A DNA stretch of 64,000 nucleotides from positions 22,256-86,255 of the forward strand of contig JALCMP010000007.1 of the NCBI GenBank assembly GCA_022648545.1, written 5' to 3'. The position numbers were made by a program, and so were the translations under genes. The notes under the pieces are model-generated. The model saw only the letters and a program-made list of their open reading frames with translations. It was not told the DNA's origin and made no database searches. Every line of letters begins with the position of its first letter. Within the stretch, counting starts at the first letter, position 1. The stretch is from Bacteroidales bacterium. GTDB lineage: Bacteria; Bacteroidota; Bacteroidia; Bacteroidales; UBA932. Below are positions 26,314 through 35,355 of the stretch, in pieces.

Positions 26314-27947
26314 AAAAGACAAGAGTACGTTTCGCACCCAGCCCTACGGGACCTCTACATATGGGGGGAGTCAGGACTGCTTTGTACAACTACCTTTATG
26401 CAAAGCAGCACGACGGCGATTTCATTCTGAGGATCGAAGACACCGATTCCCACAGAACGGTTCCCGGAGCGGAAAAATATATAATAGAATCGTTAAGATG
26501 GTGCGGCATAATTCCTGACGAAGGTGCAGATATAAACGGACACATAGTTGAAGAAAAATCCGAAAGCCATCCATATGCACCATACAGGCAATCTCAAAGA
26601 AAACCGATTTACAAGGCATACGCCGAACAGCTGGTAAAAAAGGGACTTGCATATTATGCCTTTGATACTCCCGAGGAGCTCAATGAAAAAAGAGCAGAAG
26701 CCGAAGCAGAAAAGAAAACCTTCATATACAATCATGAAAACAGGGGACGGCTCAGGAATTCTATTTCGCTGCCGGAAGCCGAAACCCAAAAGCTTCTTAA
26801 GGAGACCGGACACTGGACGATAAGATTCAAAATCACGCCCGGCAGGGATATCGATATGGACGACATAATAAGAGGCCATATCGTAATAAACAGCAGCACT
26901 CTGGACGACAAGGTCCTCTGGAAAGCATCCGACGGACTTCCTACATATCACCTGGCAAACATAGTGGACGATCATCTTATGCAGATAACCGAAGTAATAA
27001 GAGGAGAAGAATGGCTCCCTTCGCTGCCTCTTCACTATCTCCTTTACGAAGCCTTCGGGTGGGAAAGACCACGCTTCGCCCATCTGCCACTGCTGCTCAA
27101 ACCGACCGGACAGGGCAAACTAAGCAAGCGCGACGGCGACAAACTCGGCTTCCCGGTATTCCCTCTCCAATGGACAAGTCCCGAAGGTGAAATAACTAAA
27201 GGCTACCGCGAAGAAGGATATTACCCTCAGGCATTCATAAACATGCTTGCGCTTCTAGGCTGGAATCCCGGAACCGATCAGGAGATATTCACCATGGACG
27301 AACTTATAAAATCATTTTCGCTTGAAAGGGTTACCAAGTCAGGTGCAAGGTTCAATCCCGAAAAAGCCAAATGGTTCAACCAGCAATACCTGAGAATGAG
27401 AAGCGATCACGATCTTGCCCGGGAATTCGCCAATGAAATAGATAAAAAATTCCACAACAGAGAAATATCGGTTTCCACCAACGACATGTCGTTTGCATAT
27501 CTGGCATCTCTTTGCGGGTTAATAAAAGAAAGGGCACATTTCGTTTCCGATTTCTGGGAAATTTCTCATTATTTCTTCGAAGCCCCGGTAGAATTCGACG
27601 AAAAAGACGTAAAGAAATTCTGGAACCCGGGTACGGCGGAAAAGATGGAAGAAGCTTCAGAAGTCATAAACGTCATAGAATTCAAGGATATAAAGGCTCT
27701 CATCTCCGAAAATCTCAACAAGGAAGATATGGAGAAAGAACGCCGTGAGAATATAAATAAGATAGAAACAAAACTTACCGACTTCATAAATGAGAAAGGG
27801 TACAAGATGGGTGAGATAATGAACACTCTGAGACTAATATTCGCCGGGCAGGCAAAAGGACTTGGAATTGCTGAAATAATATTTTTCATAGGCAAAACCA
27901 ACGCAATTACCAGAATAAAAGATGCAATAAGATATCTCGACAGATAA
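26310..27947 (+). CDS. gltX: Glutamyl-tRNA synthetase
   Basis: Class I aminoacyl-tRNA synthetase that charges tRNA-Glu. The 545 residues have the HIGH-type motif PSPTGPLHMGGVRTA (about 9-23), the RIEDTDSHR segment, GEEWLPSLPLH, and the KMSKS-type motif KLSKRDGD. The discriminating C-terminal anticodon-binding domain follows. The start overlaps the ftsZ stop (ATGA), so gltX is probably the last gene of the dcw transcript. A strong terminator lies 40 bases downstream. Confidence 0.96.
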   Translation: MKKTRVRFAPSPTGPLHMGGVRTALYNYLYAKQHDGDFILRIEDTDSHRTVPGAEKYIIESLRWCGIIPDEGADINGHIVEEKSESHPYAPYRQSQRKPIYKAYAEQLVKKGLAYYAFDTPEELNEKRAEAEAEKKTFIYNHENRGRLRNSISLPEAETQKLLKETGHWTIRFKITPGRDIDMDDIIRGHIVINSSTLDDKVLWKASDGLPTYHLANIVDDHLMQITEVIRGEEWLPSLPLHYLLYEAFGWERPRFAHLPLLLKPTGQGKLSKRDGDKLGFPVFPLQWTSPEGEITKGYREEGYYPQAFINMLALLGWNPGTDQEIFTMDELIKSFSLERVTKSGARFNPEKAKWFNQQYLRMRSDHDLAREFANEIDKKFHNREISVSTNDMSFAYLASLCGLIKERAHFVSDFWEISHYFFEAPVEFDEKDVKKFWNPGTAEKMEEASEVINVIEFKDIKALISENLNKEDMEKERRENINKIETKLTDFINEKGYKMGEIMNTLRLIFAGQAKGLGIAEIIFFIGKTNAITRIKDAIRYLDR

Positions 27948-27988
27948 ATCATATCTATCAAGGAGAAAATTACTCTATATAAAATAAT

Positions 27989-28030
27989 AAAAGAGAGACC
28001 TTTTTCCATACGAAAAAGGTCTCTCTTTTA
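27989..28030. terminator. Strong bidirectional terminator between gltX and galE
   Basis: A 17-bp perfect stem (AAAAGAGAGACCTTTTT against its complement) encloses a 7-base loop and has A-tracts on the left and T-tracts on the right. It can end both the plus-strand dcw-gltX transcript and the minus-strand asnS-to-galE transcript. Confidence 0.9.
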
Positions 28031-28060
28031 TTTTATGAGAAATAGCGTAAAATGCCGGTT

Positions 28061-29089
28061 CTATTTTTTCATGATAGCCTGCTGCCATTTCCATGCGGAC
28101 TCCAGCACAACATCAAGCGGAGTATCGGCTTTCCAGCCCAACACCCTGTTGGCTTTTGATGGATCAGCCCAAACCTGCTCGACATCGCCTTCCCTGCGCC
28201 CTACGACCTTATAATTCAAATTTACTCCGGTTGCTTTCATAAACTCGTGTACAAGTTCAAGAACCGAAACGCCCTTTCCGGTTCCCAGATTGAAATAGTC
28301 TATTCTCTCGTCCGTTACGGCCAGTCTGTCCAGAGCTTTAACGTGTGCCTTGGCCAAATCCACGACATATATATAATCTCTTATACATGAGCCGTCGGGA
28401 GTATTATAATCATTCCCGAATACACTCAGGCAATTGCGTATTCCGGCTGCCGTCTGTGTGATGAATGGAATAAGATTCTGAGGTACTCCGTTGGGAAGTT
28501 CCCCAATTAGAGAAGAAGGATGAGCTCCTATAGGATTGAAGTAACGCAATACCGAAACCTTAAGATTGGAAAGTGCATAAACACAATCCTTCAATATCTC
28601 TTCAGACATCTGTTTGGTTTTCCCGTAAGGCGAAGTAGCCGGTTGTATAGGTGCTTCTTCCGTAATAGGAAGATTCTCTGCTGAAGGCTGTCCATAGACG
28701 GTACATGACGAAGAAAAAACGATATTCGCGGCCCTGGCCGAAGAACTCATCAGATTTACTACGTTCAAAAGACCGTTCAAATTGTTCCTGTAATAATCCA
28801 AAGGTTTTTTCACGCTTTCACCCACGGCTTTATAAGCTGCGAAATGTATCACTCCTTCTATATTGCCATATTTGCGGAAAACCTTTTCAAAATCCCTGAG
28901 ATCCGCACAATCGGCTTCCACGAAGTCTATCTTGCGGCCGAGGATTTTCTTTATTCCATCGAGGACTCTGGGTGTCGAATTAAAGAAATTATCGACTCCC
29001 ACTACATCGTAGCCGGCATTAACCAATTCCACGATCGTATGCGACCCAATATAACCGGTAGCACCGGTAATCAAAATACGTTTGGACAT
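28061..29089 (-). CDS. galE: UDP-glucose 4-epimerase
   Basis: Interconverts UDP-glucose and UDP-galactose, supplying sugars for surface polysaccharide. The 342-residue extended SDR protein has the NAD motif ITGATGYIGSHT (6-17), HFAAYKAVGES, SSSCTVYG with the catalytic Ser/Thr, and the YxxxK pair in SPYGKTKQMSEE. It also has YFNPIGAHPSS and the C-terminal GRREGDVEQVWADP. It is the last gene of the asnS-udk-tonB-like run, 20 bases after the TonB-like gene, and ends at the shared terminator. Confidence 0.95.
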   Translation of the reverse strand: MSKRILITGATGYIGSHTIVELVNAGYDVVGVDNFFNSTPRVLDGIKKILGRKIDFVEADCADLRDFEKVFRKYGNIEGVIHFAAYKAVGESVKKPLDYYRNNLNGLLNVVNLMSSSARAANIVFSSSCTVYGQPSAENLPITEEAPIQPATSPYGKTKQMSEEILKDCVYALSNLKVSVLRYFNPIGAHPSSLIGELPNGVPQNLIPFITQTAAGIRNCLSVFGNDYNTPDGSCIRDYIYVVDLAKAHVKALDRLAVTDERIDYFNLGTGKGVSVLELVHEFMKATGVNLNYKVVGRREGDVEQVWADPSKANRVLGWKADTPLDVVLESAWKWQQAIMKK

Positions 29090-29109
29090 CTTTATATGTT
29101 TTAATTAAT

Positions 29110-29823
29110 TTATTGTGCTATAAACCTGTAAACTATTTCACCATATTCCTTCTCGGGAGCAACTGAAGAAGCAGAAAACCGCGAACGTAAGGCAGCCTCA
29201 ATTGCCGACCGATTTATGCAGGCCCCCTCGGGAGCGCTGGATTGCAATATTTTCGCATCTGTAACGAATCCCCTGCGATTTACCGTAATACGTACATGTA
29301 CGTCGCCCCCCCCCTCGCATTTATATACCGGAACGGGAAGCCACATAGCACTTCGTCCGGCCAGGGAATAAGACATGACGGAAGGCCCCTTGTAAGAACC
29401 TTCATTATTCTTACGGGTTCTATGTTCGGGAGTTCCCACAACGGATGAATTTTCCTCCAGGGCCTCTTTTCTGGAATCGGAGAGTTTTTTTCTCAACGCA
29501 GCCGCTTCGTCGTATATCCTGTCGGGATTCTTATACCTGTCATCCTTAAGGGGCTTTCTCGCATTACGGTCGACCGCAATATTTTTAAGTACACCTGCCT
29601 GTTCCGAGGAAAGCATGGCTTTTATTTCCCTTGATGCCTTTTCTCTTAGTTCTTCTTCTTTTTCAGCCCTGGCCTGTTCTTCAAATCCAGAAAAATCGAA
29701 AAGGAATGAATTGCGGTTTCTGGCAACCTGCCTTATGGAAGCAAGTGTAAGAATTATAATCACTACCAGATGAAATATGATAGTGACATACAATCCTATT
29801 TTCTGCTCTTTTCGTTTCGGCAT
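29110..29823 (-). CDS. TonB-like energy transducer protein
   Basis: About 237 residues. One membrane helix lies near the N-terminus (about 12-30) after a KRKEQK cytoplasmic tip. A charged, helix-forming periplasmic linker (about 45-140) follows, and then a TonB C-terminal-like domain (about 160-237) with HVRITVNRRGFVTDAKIL and the RSAIEAALRSRF segment. TonB couples ExbB/ExbD energy to outer-membrane receptors. A long alpha-helical rather than proline-rich linker makes a TolA-like role possible too. The ATG at 29823 overlaps the udk stop; a TTG one codon upstream is less likely. A tract of nine G (29306-29314) within the coding sequence could be length-variable. Confidence 0.78.
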   Translation of the reverse strand: MPKRKEQKIGLYVTIIFHLVVIIILTLASIRQVARNRNSFLFDFSGFEEQARAEKEEELREKASREIKAMLSSEQAGVLKNIAVDRNARKPLKDDRYKNPDRIYDEAAALRKKLSDSRKEALEENSSVVGTPEHRTRKNNEGSYKGPSVMSYSLAGRSAMWLPVPVYKCEGGGDVHVRITVNRRGFVTDAKILQSSAPEGACINRSAIEAALRSRFSASSVAPEKEYGEIVYRFIAQ

Positions 29824-30449
29824 CAATTGTTTTTCCCCGCATTAAGAAACTTTTCTATTATAGCTCCAATAACGTTTATCGCAACTTTATTATGTCCGCC
29901 CTGTGGAACTATTATATCAGCATATCTTTTGCTTGGCTCTATAAATTGCAGGTGCATCGGTTTCACCGTGCTGTCGTAACGCTTGAGAACCTGTTCGAGC
30001 GTCTTGCCCCTTTCCAGCGTATCGCGCTTTATCACTCTCGAAAGACGATCGTCGGCATCTGCATCCACGAATATCTTTATATCAAGAAGGTCGCGCAAAC
30101 GTTCGTTGGTAAGTATTAATATCCCCTCCACAATTATTATATCAGCAGGCTCCACATGAATTGTTTCAGTGCTGCTTCTGGAACAGGTTATATAAGAATA
30201 TACCGGTTGTTCTACGGCATGTCCGTGCCTGAGTTCGTCGAGATGCTTTATAAGCAAATCAAAATCCACCGCATTCGGATGATCGAAATTATGAACCTCT
30301 TTCTCGGCCTGTGAAAGATTGCTGCTGTCCTTGTAATATGAATCTTGCGGAATCACAACTACATCTTCCTTCTTTAATATGCAGGTCAGTTTCTTTACTA
30401 CGGTGGTTTTTCCGGACCCCGTACCTCCGGCTATTCCTATTATTAGCAT
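29823..30449 (-). CDS. udk: Uridine kinase
   Basis: Phosphorylates uridine and cytidine in pyrimidine salvage. The 208-residue P-loop kinase has GIAGGTGSGKTTVV (5-18), the PQDSYYKD substrate segment, NFDHPNAVDFDLL and VEGILIL. IFVDADADDRLSRVIKRD and the C-terminal YADIIVPQGGHN complete it. It is in an operon with asnS upstream (10-base gap) and the TonB-like gene downstream (stop and start overlap). Confidence 0.96.
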   Translation of the reverse strand: MLIIGIAGGTGSGKTTVVKKLTCILKKEDVVVIPQDSYYKDSSNLSQAEKEVHNFDHPNAVDFDLLIKHLDELRHGHAVEQPVYSYITCSRSSTETIHVEPADIIIVEGILILTNERLRDLLDIKIFVDADADDRLSRVIKRDTLERGKTLEQVLKRYDSTVKPMHLQFIEPSKRYADIIVPQGGHNKVAINVIGAIIEKFLNAGKNN

Positions 30450-30459
30450 ATCTTTCTGC

Positions 30460-31854
30460 TTAAAATTCCGCTGATTTAGGTGTTCGCGGGAACGGAATCA
30501 CATCCCTTATATTCGCCATCCCCGTTACGAACAAAAGCAGCCTTTCGAAGCCCAGTCCGAATCCGCTGTGGGGAGCTGTCCCGTAACGTCTCAGATCGAG
30601 GTACCATTGCATCCCCGATTTATCCATCCCGAGCTCTTCCATGCGGTTCTCCAGCTTCTTCAAATCTTCCTCTCTTTCAGAACCTCCGATTATCTCTCCT
30701 ATCTTTGGGAATAATACGTCCATAGCCCTTACGGTTTTACCGTCGAGATTCTGCTTCATGTAAAAAGCTTTTATATCTTTGGGATAATCCGTAAGGATAA
30801 CCGGTTTCCCGAAATGTTTTTCCACAAGATATCTTTCATGCTCGCTTTGCAAATCGACTCCCCAGTGTACGGGAAATTCGAATTTTGCCCCGGATTTGAT
30901 AAGTATGTCAATTCCGTCGCCATATGAAAGCCTTACGAAGTCGGTTGAAACAACGCTTTGGAGTCTTTCGAGGAGCCCCTTGTCTATCATCTTATTAAGG
31001 AAAGCAAGATCATCGGCGCAATTATCAAGAGCATAACGAACCAGATATTTTATAAAGTCTTCTGCAAAATCCATGTTGTCGTTTATGTCGTTAAATGCAA
31101 CTTCCGGTTCTATCATCCAGAATTCGGCAAGATGGCGGGGAGTATTTGAATTTTCGGCTCTGAAAGTAGGTCCGAAAGTATATACCTTCCCTAGAGACAT
31201 AGCTCCGAGTTCGGCTTCGAGCTGTCCGCTTACGGTAAGCGAGGTATGTTTTCCAAAGAAATCCGAAGAATAATCGATCCGGCCGTCATCAGTCTTGGGA
31301 ACATTGTTTAAATCCAGAGTAGTAACCTGGAACATGTCTCCGGCTCCTTCGGCATCCGATCCGGTAATCAAAGGGGTATGAAGATAGAAAAAACCCCTGT
31401 CGTTAAAATATTTATGTATGGCATATGCCATGGCGTGCCTTATTCTGAAAACACAGCCGAACGTATTGGTACGCGGACGCAGATGGGCTATTTCTCTAAG
31501 GAATTCCATACTGTGGCCTTTTTTCTGCAGAGGATACGTAGCCGGATCAGCCGTTCCGTAGATCTTTATTTCGCCGGCATGTATTTCAACGTTCTGCCCG
31601 CTTCCCGGGGATTCCACCAACTCGCCCTTTACGGCAATACATGCTCCGGTAGTAACAGGTTTAAGGAAATCTTCGGAAAAGTCCTTCCCTTCGCAAACAA
31701 CCTGTATGTTGTTTACCGTAGAACCGTCGTTCAGTGCTATGAAGGAGATGTTTTTATTTCCTCTTTTTGTTCTCACCCAACCTTTTGCCAGAACCGTCTC
31801 TCCCGGATCCGTTCCAAGCAATTCAACAATAGTTTTTCTTTTGATATCGCTCAT
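30460..31854 (-). CDS. asnS: Asparaginyl-tRNA synthetase
   Basis: Class IIb synthetase that charges tRNA-Asn directly. The 464-residue protein has an N-terminal OB fold (about 18-105: [25 protein letters not shown]) and class II motif 2 in [21 protein letters not shown]. Motif 3 is [16 protein letters not shown]. The EPE in motif 2 context distinguishes AsnRS from AspRS. First gene of the asnS-udk-tonB-like-galE run, with its own promoter. Confidence 0.96.
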   Translation of the reverse strand: MSDIKRKTIVELLGTDPGETVLAKGWVRTKRGNKNISFIALNDGSTVNNIQVVCEGKDFSEDFLKPVTTGACIAVKGELVESPGSGQNVEIHAGEIKIYGTADPATYPLQKKGHSMEFLREIAHLRPRTNTFGCVFRIRHAMAYAIHKYFNDRGFFYLHTPLITGSDAEGAGDMFQVTTLDLNNVPKTDDGRIDYSSDFFGKHTSLTVSGQLEAELGAMSLGKVYTFGPTFRAENSNTPRHLAEFWMIEPEVAFNDINDNMDFAEDFIKYLVRYALDNCADDLAFLNKMIDKGLLERLQSVVSTDFVRLSYGDGIDILIKSGAKFEFPVHWGVDLQSEHERYLVEKHFGKPVILTDYPKDIKAFYMKQNLDGKTVRAMDVLFPKIGEIIGGSEREEDLKKLENRMEELGMDKSGMQWYLDLRRYGTAPHSGFGLGFERLLLFVTGMANIRDVIPFPRTPKSAEF

Positions 31855-31876
31855 TTGTTATAAAACTTAAATCTTA

Positions 31877-31884
31877 CAAATTTA
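31877..31884 (-). promoter_or_regulatory. Bacteroidota promoter for asnS operon (-7 with -33)
   Basis: The minus strand reads TAAATTTG. A TTG lies at 31905-31907 with a 20-base spacer, close to the ideal Bacteroidota spacing. The leader to the asnS ATG is about 18 bases. This is the best-formed promoter in the window. Confidence 0.6.
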
Positions 31885-31907
31885 TGAATTAAAGCAGGAA
31901 AAATCAA

Positions 31908-32654
31908 TTACCTTACATATCTCCTTATTGCATCGGACCATATTTCATATCCACGAGCATTAACATGCAAACCGTCGCGGGTTATAGACGGTTCCAATGT
32001 ATCTCCGTCTTTTTCCGCAAGGAACAACGGATATATATTTATGAATTTTACTCCTTCTTCCTTAGCCAGTTCAGCCAGCTTTGCATTTATGGTCGGGAAC
32101 ATCCATGTTTTTCCGTTGAGCCGCCTGTATCTATGGAAACTCTCGTTTATGGGCAGCAGGCTTTGCAGGTATATTTTCGTTTTCGGACTTCCGGACTTTA
32201 TTTTTTCGATAAGATTTCTTATTACCGCTACAACCGAATCAACCGAAAGGTCGTGACTGACATCGTTTGCTCCCGTAATAAGAAATATTTTGCGAGGATG
32301 GCCAGGCAATATCTGATAAAGCCTGTCGCTTATCCCGTCTGCGGTATCTCCGATAATTCCGCGGTTCCTTATAGAACCGCCCCTTTTTTCCAATTTCCTT
32401 TCCGTGCGGGGAAAATACGAACTCCATTTCCCTCCCTCCACCAGACTGTTTCCCAAAAATACTATATCATTGTCACTTACTGGTCTTTCAGTTGAAAATC
32501 CTGCAACCCGTTTATAATAGTAATCGGTATATTTTCCGGAATTCACATTATTTATAGCTGTTTCAGCTTTTTCTTCGAGATTTTGCGCAACAAGCGGAGA
32601 AAAACAAGCAGATAAAACGGCAAAGGCCGTAATTTTCAAAATAGTATTTTTCAT
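31908..32654 (-). CDS. Secreted SGNH/GDSL hydrolase
   Basis: A 248-residue exported esterase-type protein. The chosen start (32654) gives a classical signal peptide with predicted cleavage after LVA (about residue 23). An upstream start at 32678 would overlap the preceding gene and weaken the signal. All four SGNH blocks are present: Ser70 (FLGNSLVE), Gly102 (GIIGDTADG), Asn130 (ITGANDVSHD) and the Asp227/His230 pair (RDGLHVNARGY). Such enzymes remove acyl groups from lipids, glycans or peptidoglycan. The gene follows a DUF187 glycoside hydrolase-like lipoprotein by 14 bases, which makes a glycan O-acyl esterase attractive but unproven. Confidence 0.88.
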   Translation of the reverse strand: MKNTILKITAFAVLSACFSPLVAQNLEEKAETAINNVNSGKYTDYYYKRVAGFSTERPVSDNDIVFLGNSLVEGGKWSSYFPRTERKLEKRGGSIRNRGIIGDTADGISDRLYQILPGHPRKIFLITGANDVSHDLSVDSVVAVIRNLIEKIKSGSPKTKIYLQSLLPINESFHRYRRLNGKTWMFPTINAKLAELAKEEGVKFINIYPLFLAEKDGDTLEPSITRDGLHVNARGYEIWSDAIRRYVR

Positions 32655-32668
32655 AATTTTCGTCTTTA

Positions 32669-34186
32669 TCAAAACCATAATGGTTTGGACGGTTTGCTTT
32701 CATTCCAGCAGCGATCTATTACGGTAACTTCATAGCGGCACCCCGCACCGTGGTTCTTGTTCTCCTTAACCACATCGAATTCGTGCCTGTCGGTAACCTC
32801 AAGCAGGTATTTTGGATTTGAGATATCCATGGGAGCGCCTTTCGGAAAACAATATACTGCAAAAAAACGGGCTTTTTGCATAGGATCATGCTCGTCTTTT
32901 TCATACGTACTCCATCTTATATAATGTCTTCTTTTTTTAAATGATCTTACCGCGTCGGGAGGAATAGAATCTAATTCCTTATATGCAGGAACGAGTGCAG
33001 GATAACGCTGATATTTAAGAATAAGGCTATCTGCAATATGATTTACGTTTTTGCAAATATCCCATCCGGGCCACCAGATATTTCCGTCGACGTAAGGCAA
33101 TTCTCTTTCGAGTTTCATTTTTGCAGCCATTTGCGTAGTCGAGGGATTTTCCAAATCCCTTGCGGAGAATGTTGAAATACTTTGTCCTATATACAATTGC
33201 CCCGGAAAATCTGACTTGTTCCACCATTTTATGAGTGTAGCATAATCGGCAGCCGGATGTCCTATCCGCCAATATAACTGAGGAGCAATATAATCGATAT
33301 AGCCTTTTCTTGCCCATTCCGGTACATCGGCGAACAACTTGTCATAACATGAGAAGGCATGAGTATCGCTCCCGCTTCCGTCAGGCGTATCCTTTTTGTT
33401 CCGGTAAACGCCGAACGGGCTTATTCCGAAACGGACCCATGGCTTTATAGCCCTTATAGTATCATGAATCTCTTTTATCAGCAGTTCAACGTTGTACCTC
33501 CTCCAGTCGGCTTTTTGATCGCAGGAAAACCCTTGTCCCGTAGCGTATTTTTTAAATGCGGCATCATCCGGAAAGTCCTCTCCCCTTACTGGATAAGGAT
33601 AAAAGTAATCATCAAAATGTATTGCATCTATATCATATCTGCTTACTATATCTGCAATTACAGAAGTTACGAATCTGCGTGCGGCAGGTTCTGCCGGATT
33701 GAACAATATTTGTTTGCCGTACCTGACGAACATTCCCTTTTTTCTGAAATAGACATGACTTCTGCAAAGAGTATCTTTCTCATTAAGAGTAACCCTGTAA
33801 GGATTACACCAGGCTTCAAGTTCCATTCCCCTTTTATGGCTCTCCTTTATCATAAATGCAAGAGGATCCCAATACGGTTTGGGGGCCCTTCCCTGCACAC
33901 CGGTAAGGTAACGGCTCCAGGGCTCGAGCTTTGAAGGATAAAAGGCATCGGCCGAGGGACGCACCTGAAATATTACGGAATTGCAACCTGCCTCTTTAAG
34001 GGAGTCCAGAATTCTTATGAACATATTCTTGACCTGAGAAGAGGACATGTCTTTTATAAATTTATTGTCTATGGTATGTATCCATGCACCACGGAACTCC
34101 CTTTTTGTAATTTGCTGGGAATAAATACAGGAAGACGCAGCAAATACAATAATGAAAATATATAATTTACAGATTTTTTTTAACAT
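32669..34186 (-). CDS. DUF187/GHL10 glycoside hydrolase-like lipoprotein (DigH/YddW-like)
   Basis: The 505-residue protein has a lipoprotein signal (Cys20 after ASS) and a TIM-barrel domain of the DUF187/GHL10 family (about 28-370). Visible family segments are FRGAWIHTIDN, VIFQVRPSADAFYPS, GMELEAWCNPYR, DIDAIHFDDYFYPYPV, RFGISPFGVYRNKKD, IDYIAPQLYWRIGH and NIWWPGWDI. The acidic FDDYFY segment is the likely catalytic area. In E. coli the family member DigH (YddW) hydrolyses denuded peptidoglycan glycan strands. The C-terminal ~110 residues form an extra, probably fibronectin-like, domain. Co-directional with the SGNH hydrolase downstream. No exact TAnnTTTG word was found upstream. Confidence 0.87.
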   Translation of the reverse strand: MLKKICKLYIFIIVFAASSCIYSQQITKREFRGAWIHTIDNKFIKDMSSSQVKNMFIRILDSLKEAGCNSVIFQVRPSADAFYPSKLEPWSRYLTGVQGRAPKPYWDPLAFMIKESHKRGMELEAWCNPYRVTLNEKDTLCRSHVYFRKKGMFVRYGKQILFNPAEPAARRFVTSVIADIVSRYDIDAIHFDDYFYPYPVRGEDFPDDAAFKKYATGQGFSCDQKADWRRYNVELLIKEIHDTIRAIKPWVRFGISPFGVYRNKKDTPDGSGSDTHAFSCYDKLFADVPEWARKGYIDYIAPQLYWRIGHPAADYATLIKWWNKSDFPGQLYIGQSISTFSARDLENPSTTQMAAKMKLERELPYVDGNIWWPGWDICKNVNHIADSLILKYQRYPALVPAYKELDSIPPDAVRSFKKRRHYIRWSTYEKDEHDPMQKARFFAVYCFPKGAPMDISNPKYLLEVTDRHEFDVVKENKNHGAGCRYEVTVIDRCWNESKPSKPLWF

Positions 34187-34235
34187 TGTTCTAAATTTAC
34201 AATATTGGTCTACGATTCATACAGGTATAAAAAAA

Positions 34236-34269
34236 GAGGGAAACGAAAAATATTTCTCGGTTCCCCTCT
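34236..34269 (-). terminator. Terminator of the exbB-exbD operon
   Basis: An imperfect hairpin (AGAGGG on one arm, CCCCTCT on the other, with internal mismatches) is followed on the minus strand by a T-run (A-run at 34229-34235 on the plus strand), about 20 bases after the last exbD stop. Confidence 0.6.
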
Positions 34270-34287
34270 CATTTAAGAACTAGTATT

Positions 34288-34758
34288 TTAAAAATGATCC
34301 ACGGTCCTGGCCGAATACATTATTTTCAGCGCGGAGCAGCGTCTCAATTCTTGTTTTATATCCGTTACTATACCCATTCTGGTATTTTCATCAGCCTTTA
34401 TGACGATTGTCATAAATTCACGGTCATTTTCGCTTAACGACTCCCTTTCGGCTGCAACGAAATCCCTAATGTCATTTACGGATTTGAATGAATCATTTAA
34501 TTGTATACGTGCATCGGTTCCATATTCCGCCTGTTTTGAAGGAATAGGAGTTCCTACATAAATGTAACTTGCCAAATCTTTTCTGTCGAGTTTTGCAGTG
34601 GCCGTAGCCTCAGGTTCCCTTACTATCACCAACTTGTCCGTGGTACGCATGGTAACGGATACCATAAAGAAAAACAACAACATAAAGATAATGTCCGGCA
34701 GGGAAGATGTGTTCAACTTAGGCATATCGCCTTTATTTCGTCTTGAAAATTGTGCCAT
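34288..34758 (-). CDS. ExbD/TolR family biopolymer transport protein (second copy)
   Basis: The 156-residue protein has a short cytoplasmic N-terminus, one membrane helix (about 20-40: LPDIIFMLLFFFMVSV) and a periplasmic domain. The Asp in SSLPDIIF is the conserved proton-path residue of ExbD/TolR. The periplasmic part keeps a TolR-like MTIVIKADENTRMGIVTDI segment. It is the last gene of the exbB cluster, with a good Shine-Dalgarno (AAGGAG at 34767-34772, overlapping the stop of the other exbD). Two unequal ExbD subunits could form a mixed complex or serve different TonB proteins. Confidence 0.9.
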   Translation of the reverse strand: MAQFSRRNKGDMPKLNTSSLPDIIFMLLFFFMVSVTMRTTDKLVIVREPEATATAKLDRKDLASYIYVGTPIPSKQAEYGTDARIQLNDSFKSVNDIRDFVAAERESLSENDREFMTIVIKADENTRMGIVTDIKQELRRCSALKIMYSARTVDHF

Positions 34759-34770
34759 TACTTTCTCTCC

Positions 34771-35343
34771 TTATTTTTTAGTTACATCTACCGGCTCAGC
34801 CTCCGATATGCTCTGAGGAACGGCCTTTCTGACGATTTTCTGTTTATCTTCATCGAGACCGGCATATTTCTTATGGAAATTAGCCATTGCAAACTGATCG
34901 CGGAGTTCATCGAAAGCCCTTACCAGTTCATTCTGAACCTTTATGTAAGAACTGTAACTCGTGCCACGGTCATTCTGCAACGAAATAACCCCCTTTGAGA
35001 CAGGATATGCACCGAAACCATCTATCTGGGTCACTTCCTTTTCGGGAAGATCCTTGCTATCCGAAGGATTGGTGATAAACTCGACTACCTTATCTCTCAA
35101 CTGCGAAATATCAATAGGAGAACCGCCTGCCATGATCCTGTCCTGACTGTTAAGCTTGACCTGCATTATGTTTCTTCTGTTGACCTTCGCATTCTGCTGA
35201 TTTTCTTCCGAAGGCATAGGAGGAAGACGGCGCTGGAGGCCCTTATCAACATCCATTGTCGTAGTAACAAGGAAAAAAATCAAAAGCAAGAAAGCTATGT
35301 CCGCCATCGACCCTGCATTAATTTCGGGGTTTATTCTATTCAT
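34771..35343 (-). CDS. exbD: ExbD/TolR family biopolymer transport protein (first copy)
   Basis: The 190-residue protein has the ExbD topology: cytoplasmic tip INPEINAGSM, membrane helix (about 13-30, ADIAFLLLIFFLVTTT) with the conserved Asp14 for proton transfer, and a periplasmic domain. It is longer than the second copy, with an insert between helix and C-terminal domain. It is 12 bases after the small membrane protein gene and directly before the second exbD. Works with ExbB as a proton-driven motor for TonB. Confidence 0.92.
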   Translation of the reverse strand: MNRINPEINAGSMADIAFLLLIFFLVTTTMDVDKGLQRRLPPMPSEENQQNAKVNRRNIMQVKLNSQDRIMAGGSPIDISQLRDKVVEFITNPSDSKDLPEKEVTQIDGFGAYPVSKGVISLQNDRGTSYSSYIKVQNELVRAFDELRDQFAMANFHKKYAGLDEDKQKIVRKAVPQSISEAEPVDVTKK

Positions 35344-35355
35344 GCTAAATTAATT

